Positions 44,806 to 54,743 of a DNA stretch of 64,000 bases are shown here, one piece after another. Source of the stretch: Hordeum vulgare subsp. vulgare (lineage: Eukaryota > Streptophyta > Magnoliopsida > Poales > Poaceae); NCBI RefSeq assembly GCF_904849725.1, contig NC_058524.1, forward strand, positions 352,591,823 through 352,655,822, read 5' to 3'. The first letter of the stretch is position 1, and every line of letters begins with the position of its first letter. Below the pieces are notes generated by a model. It worked only from the letters and a program-made list of their open reading frames with translations. It searched no databases and was not told where the DNA came from. The position numbers and the translations under genes are program-made.

Positions 44806-45912
44806 ACATACTCCGAGTGAAGAGCGATCCTCTCATTGGGGGGCTTAGCGGCGAACATGTTTCGCCTAAGTTGAAAAACCCTCTGACTAAATAACAAACT
44901 ATTCAGTCGGATGCTTAGTTGTGAACCAGTTTTCGCCTAAGTATAGAAATCACTCCGAGAGAAGAGCGATCCTCTCACTCGGGGGCTTAGCTGCGAACAT
45001 GTTTCGCCTAATTTAAAAAACCCTTCGGAGTGAATAACAAACTATTCACTCGAATGCTTAGCTGTGCACCAGTTTTCGCCTAAGTATAGAAATCACTCCT
45101 AGTGAAGAGCGATCCTCTCACTCGGGGGCTTAGCTGCAAACATGTTCCGCCTAAGTTAAAAAAAACCTTCCGAGTGAATAACAAATTATTCACTCGGATG
45201 CTTAGATGCAAACCAGTCTTCGCCTAAGTATAGAAAATACTCCGAGTGAAGAGCAATCCTCTCACTCTGGGGCTTAGCTGCGAACCAGTCTTCGCCTAAG
45301 AATAGAAATCACTTCGAGTGAAGAGTGATCCTCTCACTCCGGGGGCTTAGCTGCGAACATGTTTCGCCTAAGTTAAAAAAACCTTCGGAGTGAATAACAA
45401 ATTATCCACTCGGATGCTTAGCTGTGAACCAGTCTTCGCCTAAGTATAGAAAACACTCTGAGTGAAGAACAATCCTCTCAATTGGGGGCTTAGCTGTGAA
45501 CTAGTCTTCACCTAAGTATAGAAAGTACTCCGAGTGAAGAGTGATCCTCTCACTCAGGGACTTAGCTGCGAACATGTTTCGCCTAAATTAGAACCCCTTC
45601 TAAGTGAATAACAAACTATTCACTCGGATGCTTAGCTGCGAACAAGTCTTCGCCTAAGTATAGAAACTACTCCGAGTGAAGAGCAATCCTCTCACTTGAG
45701 GGCTTAGATGCGAACATGTTTTTCCTAAGTTAGAAAACCCATCCGAGTGAATAACAACATACTCACTCAGATGCTTAGCTGCGAACAAGTCTTCGTCTAA
45801 GTAAAACATATATTCCGAGTGAAGGGCAACCCTTTCACTCGAGGGCTTAGCCGCTAGTTAGTCGCTAAGTTAAAAAACTTTTCTGAATGAATAGCAACCT
45901 ATTCACTCGAGA
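44806..45912 (+). repeat. Hairpin tandem array in element A
   Basis: About seven imperfect repeats of a roughly 140-bp unit, each with two subunits. Subunit 1 has arms CCGAGTGAATA and TATTCACTCGG around a 6-base loop (perfect at about 45171-45198; variants near 44883, 45026, 45387, 45601, 45741 and 45885). Subunit 2 has GAGTGAAGAG and CCTCTCACTC around a short loop (near 44952, 45095, 45240, 45312, 45460, 45531, 45672 and 45812). Between them lie TTCGCCTAAGT and GCTTAGCTGCGAAC. The array fills the gap between the 3' ends of sense pol and the antisense gene. Confidence 0.85.
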
Positions 45913-46186
45913 ACATTCAAAAATCAAGAAAATCTCAAATGCAGATAAATTCAAAAGAATCTGGCACAGATCGAAGTCAGCCATGCAGACGGAAAGTACT
46001 CGGGATCCACACCCGAACGAAATTTTAACACTACAGAAACACTCGGCATACCGAGGCGAATGAAAGTTTTTGTAGTAATCATACCTTCATTTCACGGCTC
46101 CCCAGGACTTGCCGGCTCGACGAAGGTATCAAGGTCGATTCCATCAGCAATGCGAGTAGCTGCGCCGATGAAGGTCTCCATAAATT

Positions 46187-46572
46187 TTAAAACCGGAGCT
46201 TCTTCGTATGCGCCACCTGGAGTGCCTTCAACTTGTCTTCTCTTGCTTCCTTACAATGGAGTCTGACTAGTGAAAGGGTCACATGGGCCCCGCACCATGC
46301 AGTAGACTTCTTCCACGCCTGCACCCTGTCGGGGATCTGACCCAGGCGGCTTATCACAGCTTCCAGCTTAGTCTGGAAGGTCTTTTCAGGCCACAACTCC
46401 TTGTCAATCTTCCCCACAGGAGCTCGCATCCGAGGACTGTACCCCTGAACCTTCAGGAGGCGAGAGTTGAGACGGAACATGTCTACGGCCATAGCGTCTG
46501 GAATAGGCGACTTGATGGGATCCAGATACGGCTCCACCTCAAGTGTCTCCTTTTAGAAGTCCGGGCAGAATT
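46187..46572 (-). pseudogene. Antisense gene, last exon
   Basis: After acceptor CCTCGCACAG, the frame reads EFCPDF, a TAA, then KETLEVEPYLDPIKSPIPDA and a basic stretch (SRLLKVQGYSPRMRAPVGKI), ending HTKKLRF. The splice joins ATT-G to AA-TTC and gives an uninterrupted Glu codon. No domain recognised. Confidence 0.65.
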
Positions 46573-46653
46573 CTGTGCGAGGGGAAAAATGAAAAATCAG
46601 TCACAATTCATTCAGTAAAGTTCATAAATATTCACTCGGTGAAGGAAACATAC
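46573..46653 (-). other. Intron of the antisense gene (81 nt)
   Basis: Minus strand: donor ATTG then GTATGTTTCC, acceptor TTTTTCCCCTCGCACAG. T-rich, with a GACTGAT-type branch context about 30 nt before the acceptor. Frame is kept across it. Confidence 0.65.
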
Positions 46654-46974
46654 CAATAAGCGTCGCAAGCATCCTGGTCAGGAAGTCCTTAACAAACTTT
46701 TCCATGGCATTTCCCCTCTTCGCCATGGAATCAAGCTTTTTTCTCCATTGGAGTCGTTCTTTCTTTACCTTTGCGTTTTCTTCTTCCAACTTACCAACGT
46801 CCGAAAGCTTCTTCTCAGCAGCCTCGGACCTTTCTTTAACCTCTGCAAGAACCTTGTCCTTGTCTTCAAGTGTCATCTTCAAGGCATCATAGTCATTGCT
46901 CTTCACCTCCAAATCCAGCTGAAGCTGGTTCTTTTCAGATTCCGCCTTGGTGTACTTAGGTCCAATCTCACGGG
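46654..46974 (-). pseudogene. Antisense gene, coiled-coil exon
   Basis: Frame REIGPKYTKAESEKNQLQLD onwards, then heptad-rich Lys/Glu/Leu sequence (EDKDKVLAEVKERSEAAEKK, KLEEENAKVKKERLQWRKKL), clearly a coiled coil of about 70 residues, ending KDFLTRMLATLI at the donor. The acceptor on its upstream side (CTAAAAG) is weak, so the exact start is uncertain. Confidence 0.65.
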
Positions 46975-47127
46975 CTTTTAGAAAAACATCAAGGGAATAA
47001 TTGAGTAGACACTAGTATTTTTCTGCTTCTGATTGGATAAATACAGTACATTCGACCATGTAGCAGCCCGTTGCACCAACCCAAGTTCTTAAGACTAATG
47101 CCCTTCGTAAACGATCGACATTACTCT

Positions 47128-47480
47128 CGGGGACTACACCCAGTGGGTGCACTTAGTGTGCCCCCACTGGATATGAAACCACTCGACCAGGTCCGTCCTG
47201 GCCGAGTCACGAAAAAGAAAACGGAGCGTGTTTTCCAATTAGACCCCTGCCAAGGCAAGCACTCGACAGCGGTCTCGGGGACTACACCCAGTGGTGCACT
47301 TAGCAAGCCCCCACTGGATACAAAACCACCCGACCAGGTCCGTCTTGGCCGAGTCAAAAAAAGGAGAGAATAACTTCCCAGATCATACCCCTACCGGTGC
47401 AACCATTCGACAGCGGTCTTGGGAACTACACCAAGTGGGTTCACTCAGCGTGCCCCCACTAGAATAAAGAAAAACTACCA
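47128..47480 (+). repeat. Three degenerate repeats of about 140 bp
   Basis: Units contain CTCGGGGACTACACCCAGTG, GCCCCCACTGGAT, CGACCAGGTCCGTC and TGGCCGAGTCA (near 47131, 47272 and 47414). They lie in the inferred 581-nt intron 46975-47555 of the antisense gene. Confidence 0.75.
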
Positions 47481-47555
47481 TACAGCATACCCCCAGTGGG
47501 TGTAAAAGCAAGATTGACAAGATTCAATCGGAAAATAACTTACAATGGCACTTAC

Positions 47556-48095
47556 TCAGATGTTCGCTTGAAGCACCGAGCTGGCATCATATGCCAACTT
47601 ACTAGCCTCGTACGCTTCTTTGGCCCACTGCATCATTAGTCCGGCTTGGATCATAGCCTCTTTCACGGCTCCAGTCTGATCCTCCGGAACATGTTGCATA
47701 TAATATGCAAGTGTCAAAAGAGTCGGTATTGTAGCAGTGATAACAGGAGTTACCAGAGGAGGCGCAGTCGACACAGTTGTCACGACAGTCGATCTAGTCG
47801 GAGGAGCTGTAAGCAAAGCAGTCGAACTGGCTGGAGGAACACTCGACATAGGCGCTACAAGCGTGCCCTGAGTCTATTCCACAGACGTACGCTGCGTTTC
47901 TTGTTCATCATCCAAGAGAATGACATCTGAGGCTGTCAATCGACATTGTCGTTTAGTTCCGTCGATGGATTCAGTCTAGATAACAAAGTAAAACAAATAC
48001 TTATCATACCCGGTTGGGGAGCAGGCATGTCCATATAGTCCAAGTCCATGGGATCTTCTTCGGCACCAACACGCATCGTCACCGAGGTAGCAGCT
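47556..48095 (-). pseudogene. Antisense gene, middle exons
   Basis: 48095-48010 reads AATSVTMRVGAEEDPMDLDY. Then 34 nt with GTATG and TATCTAG ends (48009-47976) look like a shrunken intron, too short to splice and out of phase. 47975-47556 reads TESIDGTKRQCRLTASDVIL, a TAG, then Ser/Thr/Pro/Val-rich sequence (SSTALLTAPPTRSTVVTT) and an Ala-rich helix (AKEAYEASKLAYDASSVL). A donor GTAAGT follows at 47555. Function unknown; the composition suggests a linker between the acidic region and the coiled coil. Confidence 0.55.
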
Positions 48096-48130
48096 CTGGC
48101 AGGAAAATTTCACTCAGCCGTCACAGATAC

Positions 48131-51100
48131 TGTAACACCCTATTTTTAACTCTCTTGACTGTTTTGACTTTTCCCAACAATTAGGACCAATTAAAAATTT
48201 TGTGAATGTTGTGATGCTTGAAGAGACTATTGTTTGCTTGCTTGCTGGTATGCTTGAGTTTGATTCTCAATAATTCTTGTTACTATCCATACTCACCTCC
48301 TTAGCCCAAAATTCCTACCTAATAATCATGCCATGTGTTTAGGACCAAAAACCATTTTTACCAAATATTATTTTCACCAAAAAGCATTTCTTTGAATTAA
48401 GCTTTCAAAACCCCTAAGATGAGATTTGTACTACAAGTCCTCAAATTAGGGAATTTATTTTGCACCAATTATTTTATTTAAAACCCATTATCAAAATGAC
48501 TTCCCAAATCCACAATATTATTATTTTAAAGTTTATTTTACTATTTTATTTAAATTGCTTCCTGTGAGGCCGGAAATGGTCTCTTATGAAGGAAAGATAT
48601 TTTTATTGCTTTCAAAATATTTGAGAAAAATTAGGGAAACTCACTCGGCATATATATTTCATATATGTGAGTTTCAACACATGGTCATATTCAAAATGTA
48701 ACTACCTCTCACTTTTACCCTTGGATCACCATTTTTACCCCTCATGTCCCACTTCTGCTTAAGCCAAAGCCCCCACCTCTTTCGAGAGGGTTCCTAGCAT
48801 CCCAAGGCATCATTTCAAACCAAGATATGTCATGCTCATGTGGGGAAATGAGCAACACATCTACAAGTTGATTTCTGACTAAAAAGTAGCTTTGTACAAC
48901 AAGTACTAGCTACCCTCCTATTCTTGAGCTCAAACTTAGCATTGTTGTAGTCCTTGCATAGCTAACACTGCGAGAAATTGTTTTTCCCCAAGACTCTCCA
49001 TTTGAGATCCACTTTTATTAGCTCTAAATTTGTTGTTACAAAATTGACCTCAGTCAAAGACCATTCAAACTGGCTCCACTAGGGACCAAACTCCTCACTC
49101 ACCCTCCAGATAACATGCCCCACATCCCACACACCTTTGACTAGTCAAGCTGCTGGTGTAGGCACACGTGGCCATGGTGACCACCACCCTGGCATGCAAA
49201 ACTGCTGCTCTGCACCATAACCTTGCCCCACACCTCGAATCAAGCAGCCACTCCATGTCTCAGCATGTCTCAGCATCTCCTTTTGACCGTTCCAAGCCTT
49301 CCCCGACGATGGCTAGCCTCCAAAGTGTCCAGGTACGCGTGTCTTCCCCTGCCGGCGAGCTCCGAGGTGCTCCCGACCTCTCTCTCTCCCTCCCCCTGTC
49401 TTATCTCCTCTCCCCTGAGCCTCTCTGGCTCCCACTCAGCTTCTCCTCCCTCCCAGCAACCCCTGAGCACCTCCCCTTTTCTCCCAAGCTCTCCTCCTCC
49501 TCCTACCCTCCCATGGCCGAAGCCCGCCGGCGACCTCCACTCGATCCGGACCAACCAGGGGCTCCCCCTCACCTCTAGCCTCCCTAGAGACCCTTCTAAC
49601 CAGTGCTAGCCCCTCCCCTCTCTTTGTTTCTCCTCTGGTGGCCAAGGGCTTGAGCCCTGACCGCCGACGCCGGAGCTGCAGGATCTGCGGGGCACTCGAT
49701 CTGGTGCCTCCCAGCGAGGAAGGGCAGCCCAGATCGGAGCGGCGCCACCCCTCCTCCCGAGTCTGCTCATGGTCGGGGTACTCCCTAGGGTGGATGTGGC
49801 CGCCGGATGAAGCGCCAGTGCCGGCCGGCTCCTCCCTCCCGTGCTCCCTCTATGTTCAAGCGGCAGGGGGAAGAAGACCCTGTAGGCGGGGGGCCCTGTC
49901 AGCGAGACAAGGCGGGGCCCAACAGTCTCAAATGGCCGCACCACCGTGGGAGTACGCCACCCTATGGCGGAGACGCCCTCAAGGAAAGCCTCCTTCGGCG
50001 TGGCCATCTTTGGCCCCTGAGAGCTGCTGGGCCGGCCCACCTCCTTCTCCAGCGCCACGGGCGCAGGATAGCCCCTGGAGTTGAACCCCTTGATTCCTTT
50101 TTCCTTTTGTCAAAACTTCAAAAATCCTTTCCATCCGAGCTCCAAAATTAATGATTCAAATATCTGCAGGTCACTAAAATAAAGACCTATCCATATATGT
50201 GCATTGCACATTTTTCCAAAAGACTTTCTGTGGGATTGAATATTCAAATGCCCATTTGAATATTTTAAACCTCACTTTGTAAATTCCTATAGCAATCAAA
50301 TCAACTCCAAATGGAGTGATTCCAAATTCCAGAACCTTCTAATATCATACCCTATGTCTGAAGCCTTGGTCAACATTTTTGTATGACTTATTTTTGCTTC
50401 AATAAATAAATAGCTCCCTTTTCCTATTCATCCAATGTTAGAAAATCCCTAGTATATTCGTATCAACTCCAAATCCAGTGAAACAACTTCCTAGATATTT
50501 CTAAAAGTACTCTATGTTAGTGCCTCCACTCATTTTTATCATGATATTTTATGTAGACTTCCTTTAAGATCACATATCCTGCCTTTCATCCATTCAAAAA
50601 TCCCTAATGGTACAAATCTCCTATAGCAAGCGTCAGTTGACGGAGTAGACAGAGTACTCGGAGTTGGACCGGAAGACCTCGAGGACCCCGAGGACTTATG
50701 AGAGCAAAGGCAAGCAGCCATTTGACCATGTTTGAGCAAAATATTATTGCATGCTAGTAGAGCAAATATTTCCGTTGCATGTGATCATAAGTATAGGATA
50801 AATCATTGATATGATGTTACCGATGGCTCCTCCGGAGCATTTGCATTTTGAGCATGATCCTAGCACCTATGAGGATCAAACTAATATCATGTTGACAACT
50901 AGAGCTAAGCATAGTAGAAGCATGAGCATGATGATGGTATAAATCAAAGGTTTATGAAAACTCCGTCGAGTGCCACTAATTCCCGAGGGTGATGTTGAGT
51001 TGGGTGGCCACTTTTGGAGAAGTGGTGCACCGGGTGTATTTTGATGTGAGTGGTTTCAGAAATGGGATTAGATTTATGACCGTCCCAACCTTACATGTGC

Positions 51101-51551
51101 GACCATGTTACCCCTTTATGGGACGGGGCTTTGTTGACTACTCTGGTTGGTGCTAGCAAAGAGCCACATTACGAGTGGCGGGAGTGATGTGTGGTCACTC
51201 TCGTGATGGGGTCGTGCCAGGTAGGGCGACTATGTCGTTTTTATGTGTTTCGGGCACAGCGTTGGTCCCTGCATGGATGATACTATCCAGAGTCGGTGCT
51301 CGTAAGACATACATCATGTGGGCTGGGTACCAATCGAGTGGACCTCTTTGTCTAGTATCGTTATGGGAAAGGCATTGATCGGGTACTTACCTCGGTTATG
51401 TTGCGAGTCGTGGATGACACAGAAGTTTCCTCGATCTCATGGGTACAGCGTACAACCTCCGCAGAGTGTAAAACTATTGTATAGTTGTGTCCACGGTCAA
51501 GGACAATTGGGAAATCCTACTTAAACTATGTCCAATCGTTTCCGCATAAAC

Positions 51552-51582
<31 letters not shown>

Positions 51583-52207
51583 TAAATGGTGTTATCTGAG
51601 AAAGAGTTGATATGACTAAGTTTGGTGACTTGGCATATTGGGTGAACCTGAGTGTTCAGCCCTTGACAGATATATTGATATCTCTAACTTGTTCTTATAA
51701 AATACCATCTAGCTTATGCTGCACATCCATCTATGATCATGTTTATTTGCCGTTAAGCTGCTATCCGCCGATAGTGCATATTACTTGTTACCATCCCAAC
51801 TGCATTATAAATATCATGGGTTGTTTGCGAGTACATTCAAAGTACTCATTGGCTTGCCACTGGTTATTTCATTGAGCAGGTATGATAGATTAGGAAATGG
51901 TGAAGAGCACCTTGGTGACGTTCCTACGAACTAGGACGCTTCCCAGTCAGAATGCATGTAGGTTAAGGCTGATTGCATGGGTTCACGCTTTCCACCAATA
52001 TTTCTGCTATTGGTCAAGTTTGCTGTGTTGGCCCTCAAGGCCCTATATATGTAAGACTTGACCGCAAGAGTCATTTATTGTATCAAACGGTATGTATGGA
52101 TGTAAGACTCTTGTTATTCAGTTTCTGTGTGTTTGGTGAGCATTGATCTCTGCGATCACTGAGAATGTTCATTCGGCGATCTCGACTCGTAAGTCGGGGT
52201 CCCCACA
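48131..52207 (+). mobile_element. Solo LTR S2, about 4.1 kb
   Basis: TGTAACACCC to GGGGTCCCCACA, flanked by GATAC at 48126-48130 and 52208-52212. Same family type as S3 and, more distantly, S1: shared blocks include CACTCTCGTGATGGGGTCGT, GTACCAATCGAGTGGACCTC, AGTACTCATTGGCTTGCCAC and AAGTCGGGGTCCCCACA. It holds a GC-rich island at about 49150-50080 with accidental long frames on both strands. No PBS, PPT or coding domain. Inserted in an intron of the antisense gene of A. Confidence 0.9.
51555..51582 (+). repeat. (GT)14 microsatellite in S2
   Basis: 28 bp of perfect GT repeats after AACCAA. The corresponding place in S3 (58296-58310) has only GTGTGTGAGTG, so the run expanded after the copies split. 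Confidence 0.95.
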
Positions 52208-52255
52208 GATACAGAAAGTCACAACGACAAAACAAAGAAAGAGACAAATACTCAC

Positions 52256-52614
52256 CCTGAAGCAACTGACACGACAATCCTCATGCGGGGTGGAGCCTTC
52301 CGAGGATTGGGCGCATCAGGCTTGGACTGCTTGGCATCCTTCTCTGCAGAGTCAGCCGCCACAACCCGATCGCGCTTCACGTTCCTGCAGCTAGATGCCA
52401 AGGTATTGCTCGGAGCAGTCATTGGATCATGCCGATGCTTAGATCGTGATTCGGGACGTGGAGGAGACTGATTTTCTTCCTCACTATCATCTGAATCATC
52501 TTCACTCTCCTCGCTATCATCTGCGTAATCGTTGTCGATGCTGCCACCTTCACTTTCCCCTCAGATGTCAAACTGTTCCATGTTAGGTACGGTAGAATGC
52601 AAGTTCCTCCACTT
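52256..52614 (-). pseudogene. Antisense gene, acidic exon
   Basis: Starts KWRNLHSTVPNMEQFDI, has a TGA, then GESEGGSIDNDYADDSEESE and a run of Asp, Glu and Ser (about 30 residues), then a basic part (RSKHRHDPMTAPSNTLAS). It ends MRIVVSVAS at the donor CAGG-GTGAGT. The acidic tract followed by basic clusters resembles a nuclear or chromatin-interacting linker; this is inference. Confidence 0.65.
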
Positions 52615-52703
52615 CTACAAGGAACAAAAGTAGCAAACTCAGTCGGTCAGATATCCAGTCACTCGACAAAGACATGAAAGCAATCGGAAAGGGTACAGCA
52701 TAC
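52615..52703 (-). other. Intron of the antisense gene (89 nt)
   Basis: Donor AAACTG-GTATGC, acceptor TTGTTCCTTGTAG-AAGTGG, phase 0. T/C-rich before the acceptor. The frame is maintained from KPWKL to KWRNL. Confidence 0.65.
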
Positions 52704-53677
52704 CAGTTTCCATGGTTTATTCTCACCAGAATAAGGTGCAACTCGCTTGGATCCTATAGGAATGTCACAAGGTCCGGTGATACTCTTGATCCACTGGGCT
52801 ACAGTGTGTTGTGAAACCTCCTCAGGATGCGACCGAGTGGAATCTCCAGGGCCCGAGTAGTGCCACATGGCATGATCCCTTGCCTGAAGAGGCTGGATGC
52901 ATCGGCCAAGGAATGTCCCAAGCAGATCCATTCCCGTCACTCCACACCGGATGAAGTTAATCACCTCAGCTACCAACATCTCCACCTCAGTCTTCTCATC
53001 TTCGAACACAGTTATCGATCTAGGGGCAGTCGGACGATCCAAGATGAATGGAGGAAGGCCAGTTGACATCTTCGCATATGTAACGTCATTTCAATAGAAC
53101 CATATCGACTACCAATTCCGGACTGATTCAGGAAGGGTCATTTGGGGGTAAGTATTGCTGCCGCTCTTTTGGATCCCTAAACCGCCGCATAATTGCATAA
53201 CGTTGGTCCTACTGCAACTCGGGTTCGCTTTCTTCACTGTCTGGGATCGCACACAGAAGATGTGCGTGAACAGCCCCCAGTGAGGAGGACAGCCCAAGAA
53301 GCACTCGCACAGTGTGACAAATGCGGAGAGATATGCAATGGTGTTTGGAGGGAGGTGATGAAGTTGTGCTCCGAAATAATAGAGAAAGCCGTGAATAAAA
53401 GGATGCGGAGGCAGAGAGAAACCTCGCTCAATGTGGGTCAGCAGAAGGACTTGTTCCCCTTCGCGGTGCTCCAGCTCGAGCTCTCCCTCCGGCGCCCTCC
53501 AAGATTTTTCGGCCACCATCTCGTGCACAACGAGCTCCACGATGTCCTCCTTCTTGATGGTGGACGGGAGAAAGTCCTGTGAATCCACCCCGACGGCAAC
53601 CCAGTTCGACCGCGTGTTTTCTTCGTCTTTCCGCCATTCTTGACGAACTCGAGCTTGGTGGTCTTACCCTTCGTCAT
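52704..53677 (-). pseudogene. Antisense gene, first exon (Transposase_28-like)
   Basis: MTKGKTTKLEFVKNGG, a one-base frameshift near 53620, then NWVAVGVDSQDFLPSTIKKE, and the family signature HIERGFSLPPHPFIHGFL, LHHLPPNTIAYLSAFVTLCE and FLGCPPHWGLFTHIF. This matches the layout of 'putative gypsy type transposon' proteins (PF04195). Two in-frame stops lie near 53105 and 53090; then FILDRPTAPRSITVFEDEKT and VTGMDLLGTFLGRCIQPLQA follow to the donor. The molecular role of this family is not established. Confidence 0.75.
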
Positions 53678-53783
53678 GGTCGCAGCGAAGGAGACGAGGC
53701 CAAGAAACGCCTGCAAAACGGAGGTGGAGAGGATGCAAGGAAGAATCAACGGAAGGCACAACCTCAACCCTAGGGCCAGCCGG

Positions 53784-53793
53784 ATTTATATAA
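53784..53793 (-). promoter_or_regulatory. TATA box of the antisense gene
   Basis: The minus strand reads GATTATATAAATCC, about 107 bp before the ATG at 53677. That leaves room for a transcription start 25-35 bp downstream and a leader near 75 nt. It lies outside the LTR, so the gene would have its own promoter. Confidence 0.6.
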
Positions 53794-54210
53794 TCGCTCG
53801 AGTGAGTCGCTGGCTGGCGGGCCCCCCAGATCTCTGCCTATCCCGATAACAGAGGAGATGTGACGTGTGGTGATAATGACGACGCGATAATTGAGGCGTC
53901 GTTACCCCACTTGCCCTGGCAGTTGCTCATCACCGCACAACGCGCAGAACCCGAAATTGTGTATCCCGTGAAATCCGGACATGGCAAAGTGATTCGTCAC
54001 ATCCCAAGATCTCGTCAGCCACTCGGAGTAACTCCAAGCACTTAAATTCACTCGGACATGCTTCGCAACAGAATCGATCAAGGTGAATGACGAAGATTTC
54101 AGTCGACACAAAGTTCTATCAAACCCAGAAGTATGTTCAAGATCTGGATGGCTCTACAGAATCCGCATCAACCCCTTCCTCACTCGAACCCAGATCCATT
54201 CGGAGGCTAA
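53794..54210. other. Spacer between antisense promoter and 3' LTR of A
   Basis: No coding signal. It holds the upstream region of the antisense promoter and ends with CGGAGGCTAA (54201-54210), the short purine-rich tract that precedes the 3' LTR as its PPT. Confidence 0.6.
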
Positions 54211-54743
54211 TGATGGTGATATTTACCTAGGGTAGGGTCACAGGCCTAACCTAAGTGTCCTACCTAAGGGTACCTCATTATTAGCTGGAGGGTCACCAAG
54301 AAGATTCCGACTGGAAGTCACTCAGAAGATATTCCCTTTCACTCAACAACCAACTTTCACTCAGAAGATACCAGTCGACACACAAGACCAGAAGCCACCT
54401 CCAGGGAGGCCAACGGGCAGGCGTTCAACTAATATTCATGAATAGCATTAATTACATATGTATGTTATGAGTAACGTACACTTTTAAACCTCATTGATCG
54501 GACCCTTAGATGTTGAGGCTTTGATGAGGGGTAGTGCACTCTATATAAGCCACCCTCCCCCTCTGGCACAAAGGTTCGCACCCCCTATAACACACATTCC
54601 ACACCGCAAGAGCTCCTGAGCAGTGAGACGTAGGGCTGTTACCTCTATGAGAGGGGCATGAACTCATACATCTTGCGTACAAGCTTGCCGTAGCTAGGAC
54701 TCTTCCCTCTCCATTCGTACCCTACACCTATACTGTCAGGCTT
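54211..54743 (+). repeat. Element A 3' LTR (main part)
   Basis: TGATGGTGATATTTACC onward, matching the 5' LTR. TATA at 54542-54548. Interrupted at GGCTT by S3; the last 12 bp (ATTCCCACGAAA) follow at 58921-58932 after the second target copy. The TG start is preserved here, unlike the 5' LTR. Confidence 0.9.

Larger units (their letters stand above)
46187..53677 (-). pseudogene. Antisense, intron-containing accessory gene of element A
   Basis: A minus-strand gene opposite to gag-pol between the hairpin array and the 3' LTR. Start ATG at 53675-53677 (MTKGKTTKLEF), stop at 46187-46189. Exons I infer: 53677-52704, 52614-52256, 48095-48010, 47975-47556, 46974-46654 and 46572-46187. Introns 52703-52615 (89 nt), 52255-48096 (78 nt plus solo LTR S2) and 46653-46573 (81 nt) have GT-AG ends and keep the frame. 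The protein has a Transposase_28-like N-terminal part, an acidic Ser/Asp/Glu tract, an Ala/Thr/Pro-rich part and a coiled coil. It has one frameshift and several nonsense codons, so it is dead. Antisense ORFs of this family are known from Tat-lineage elements. Confidence 0.75.

Noticed and set aside
44806..45912. Possible CRISPR-like array (regular repeats and spacers)
   Set aside because: Repeats are imperfect and contiguous with two subunits, no unique spacers, within a plant retrotransposon.
47976..48009. 34-nt intron with GTATG and TATCTAG ends in the antisense gene
   Set aside because: Too short for plant splicing and it does not keep the frame; probably a shrunken or coincidental intron.
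49168..50151. Open frames of 114-150 codons in S2
   Set aside because: Same GC-rich island effect; frames on opposite strands overlap and none resembles a known protein.
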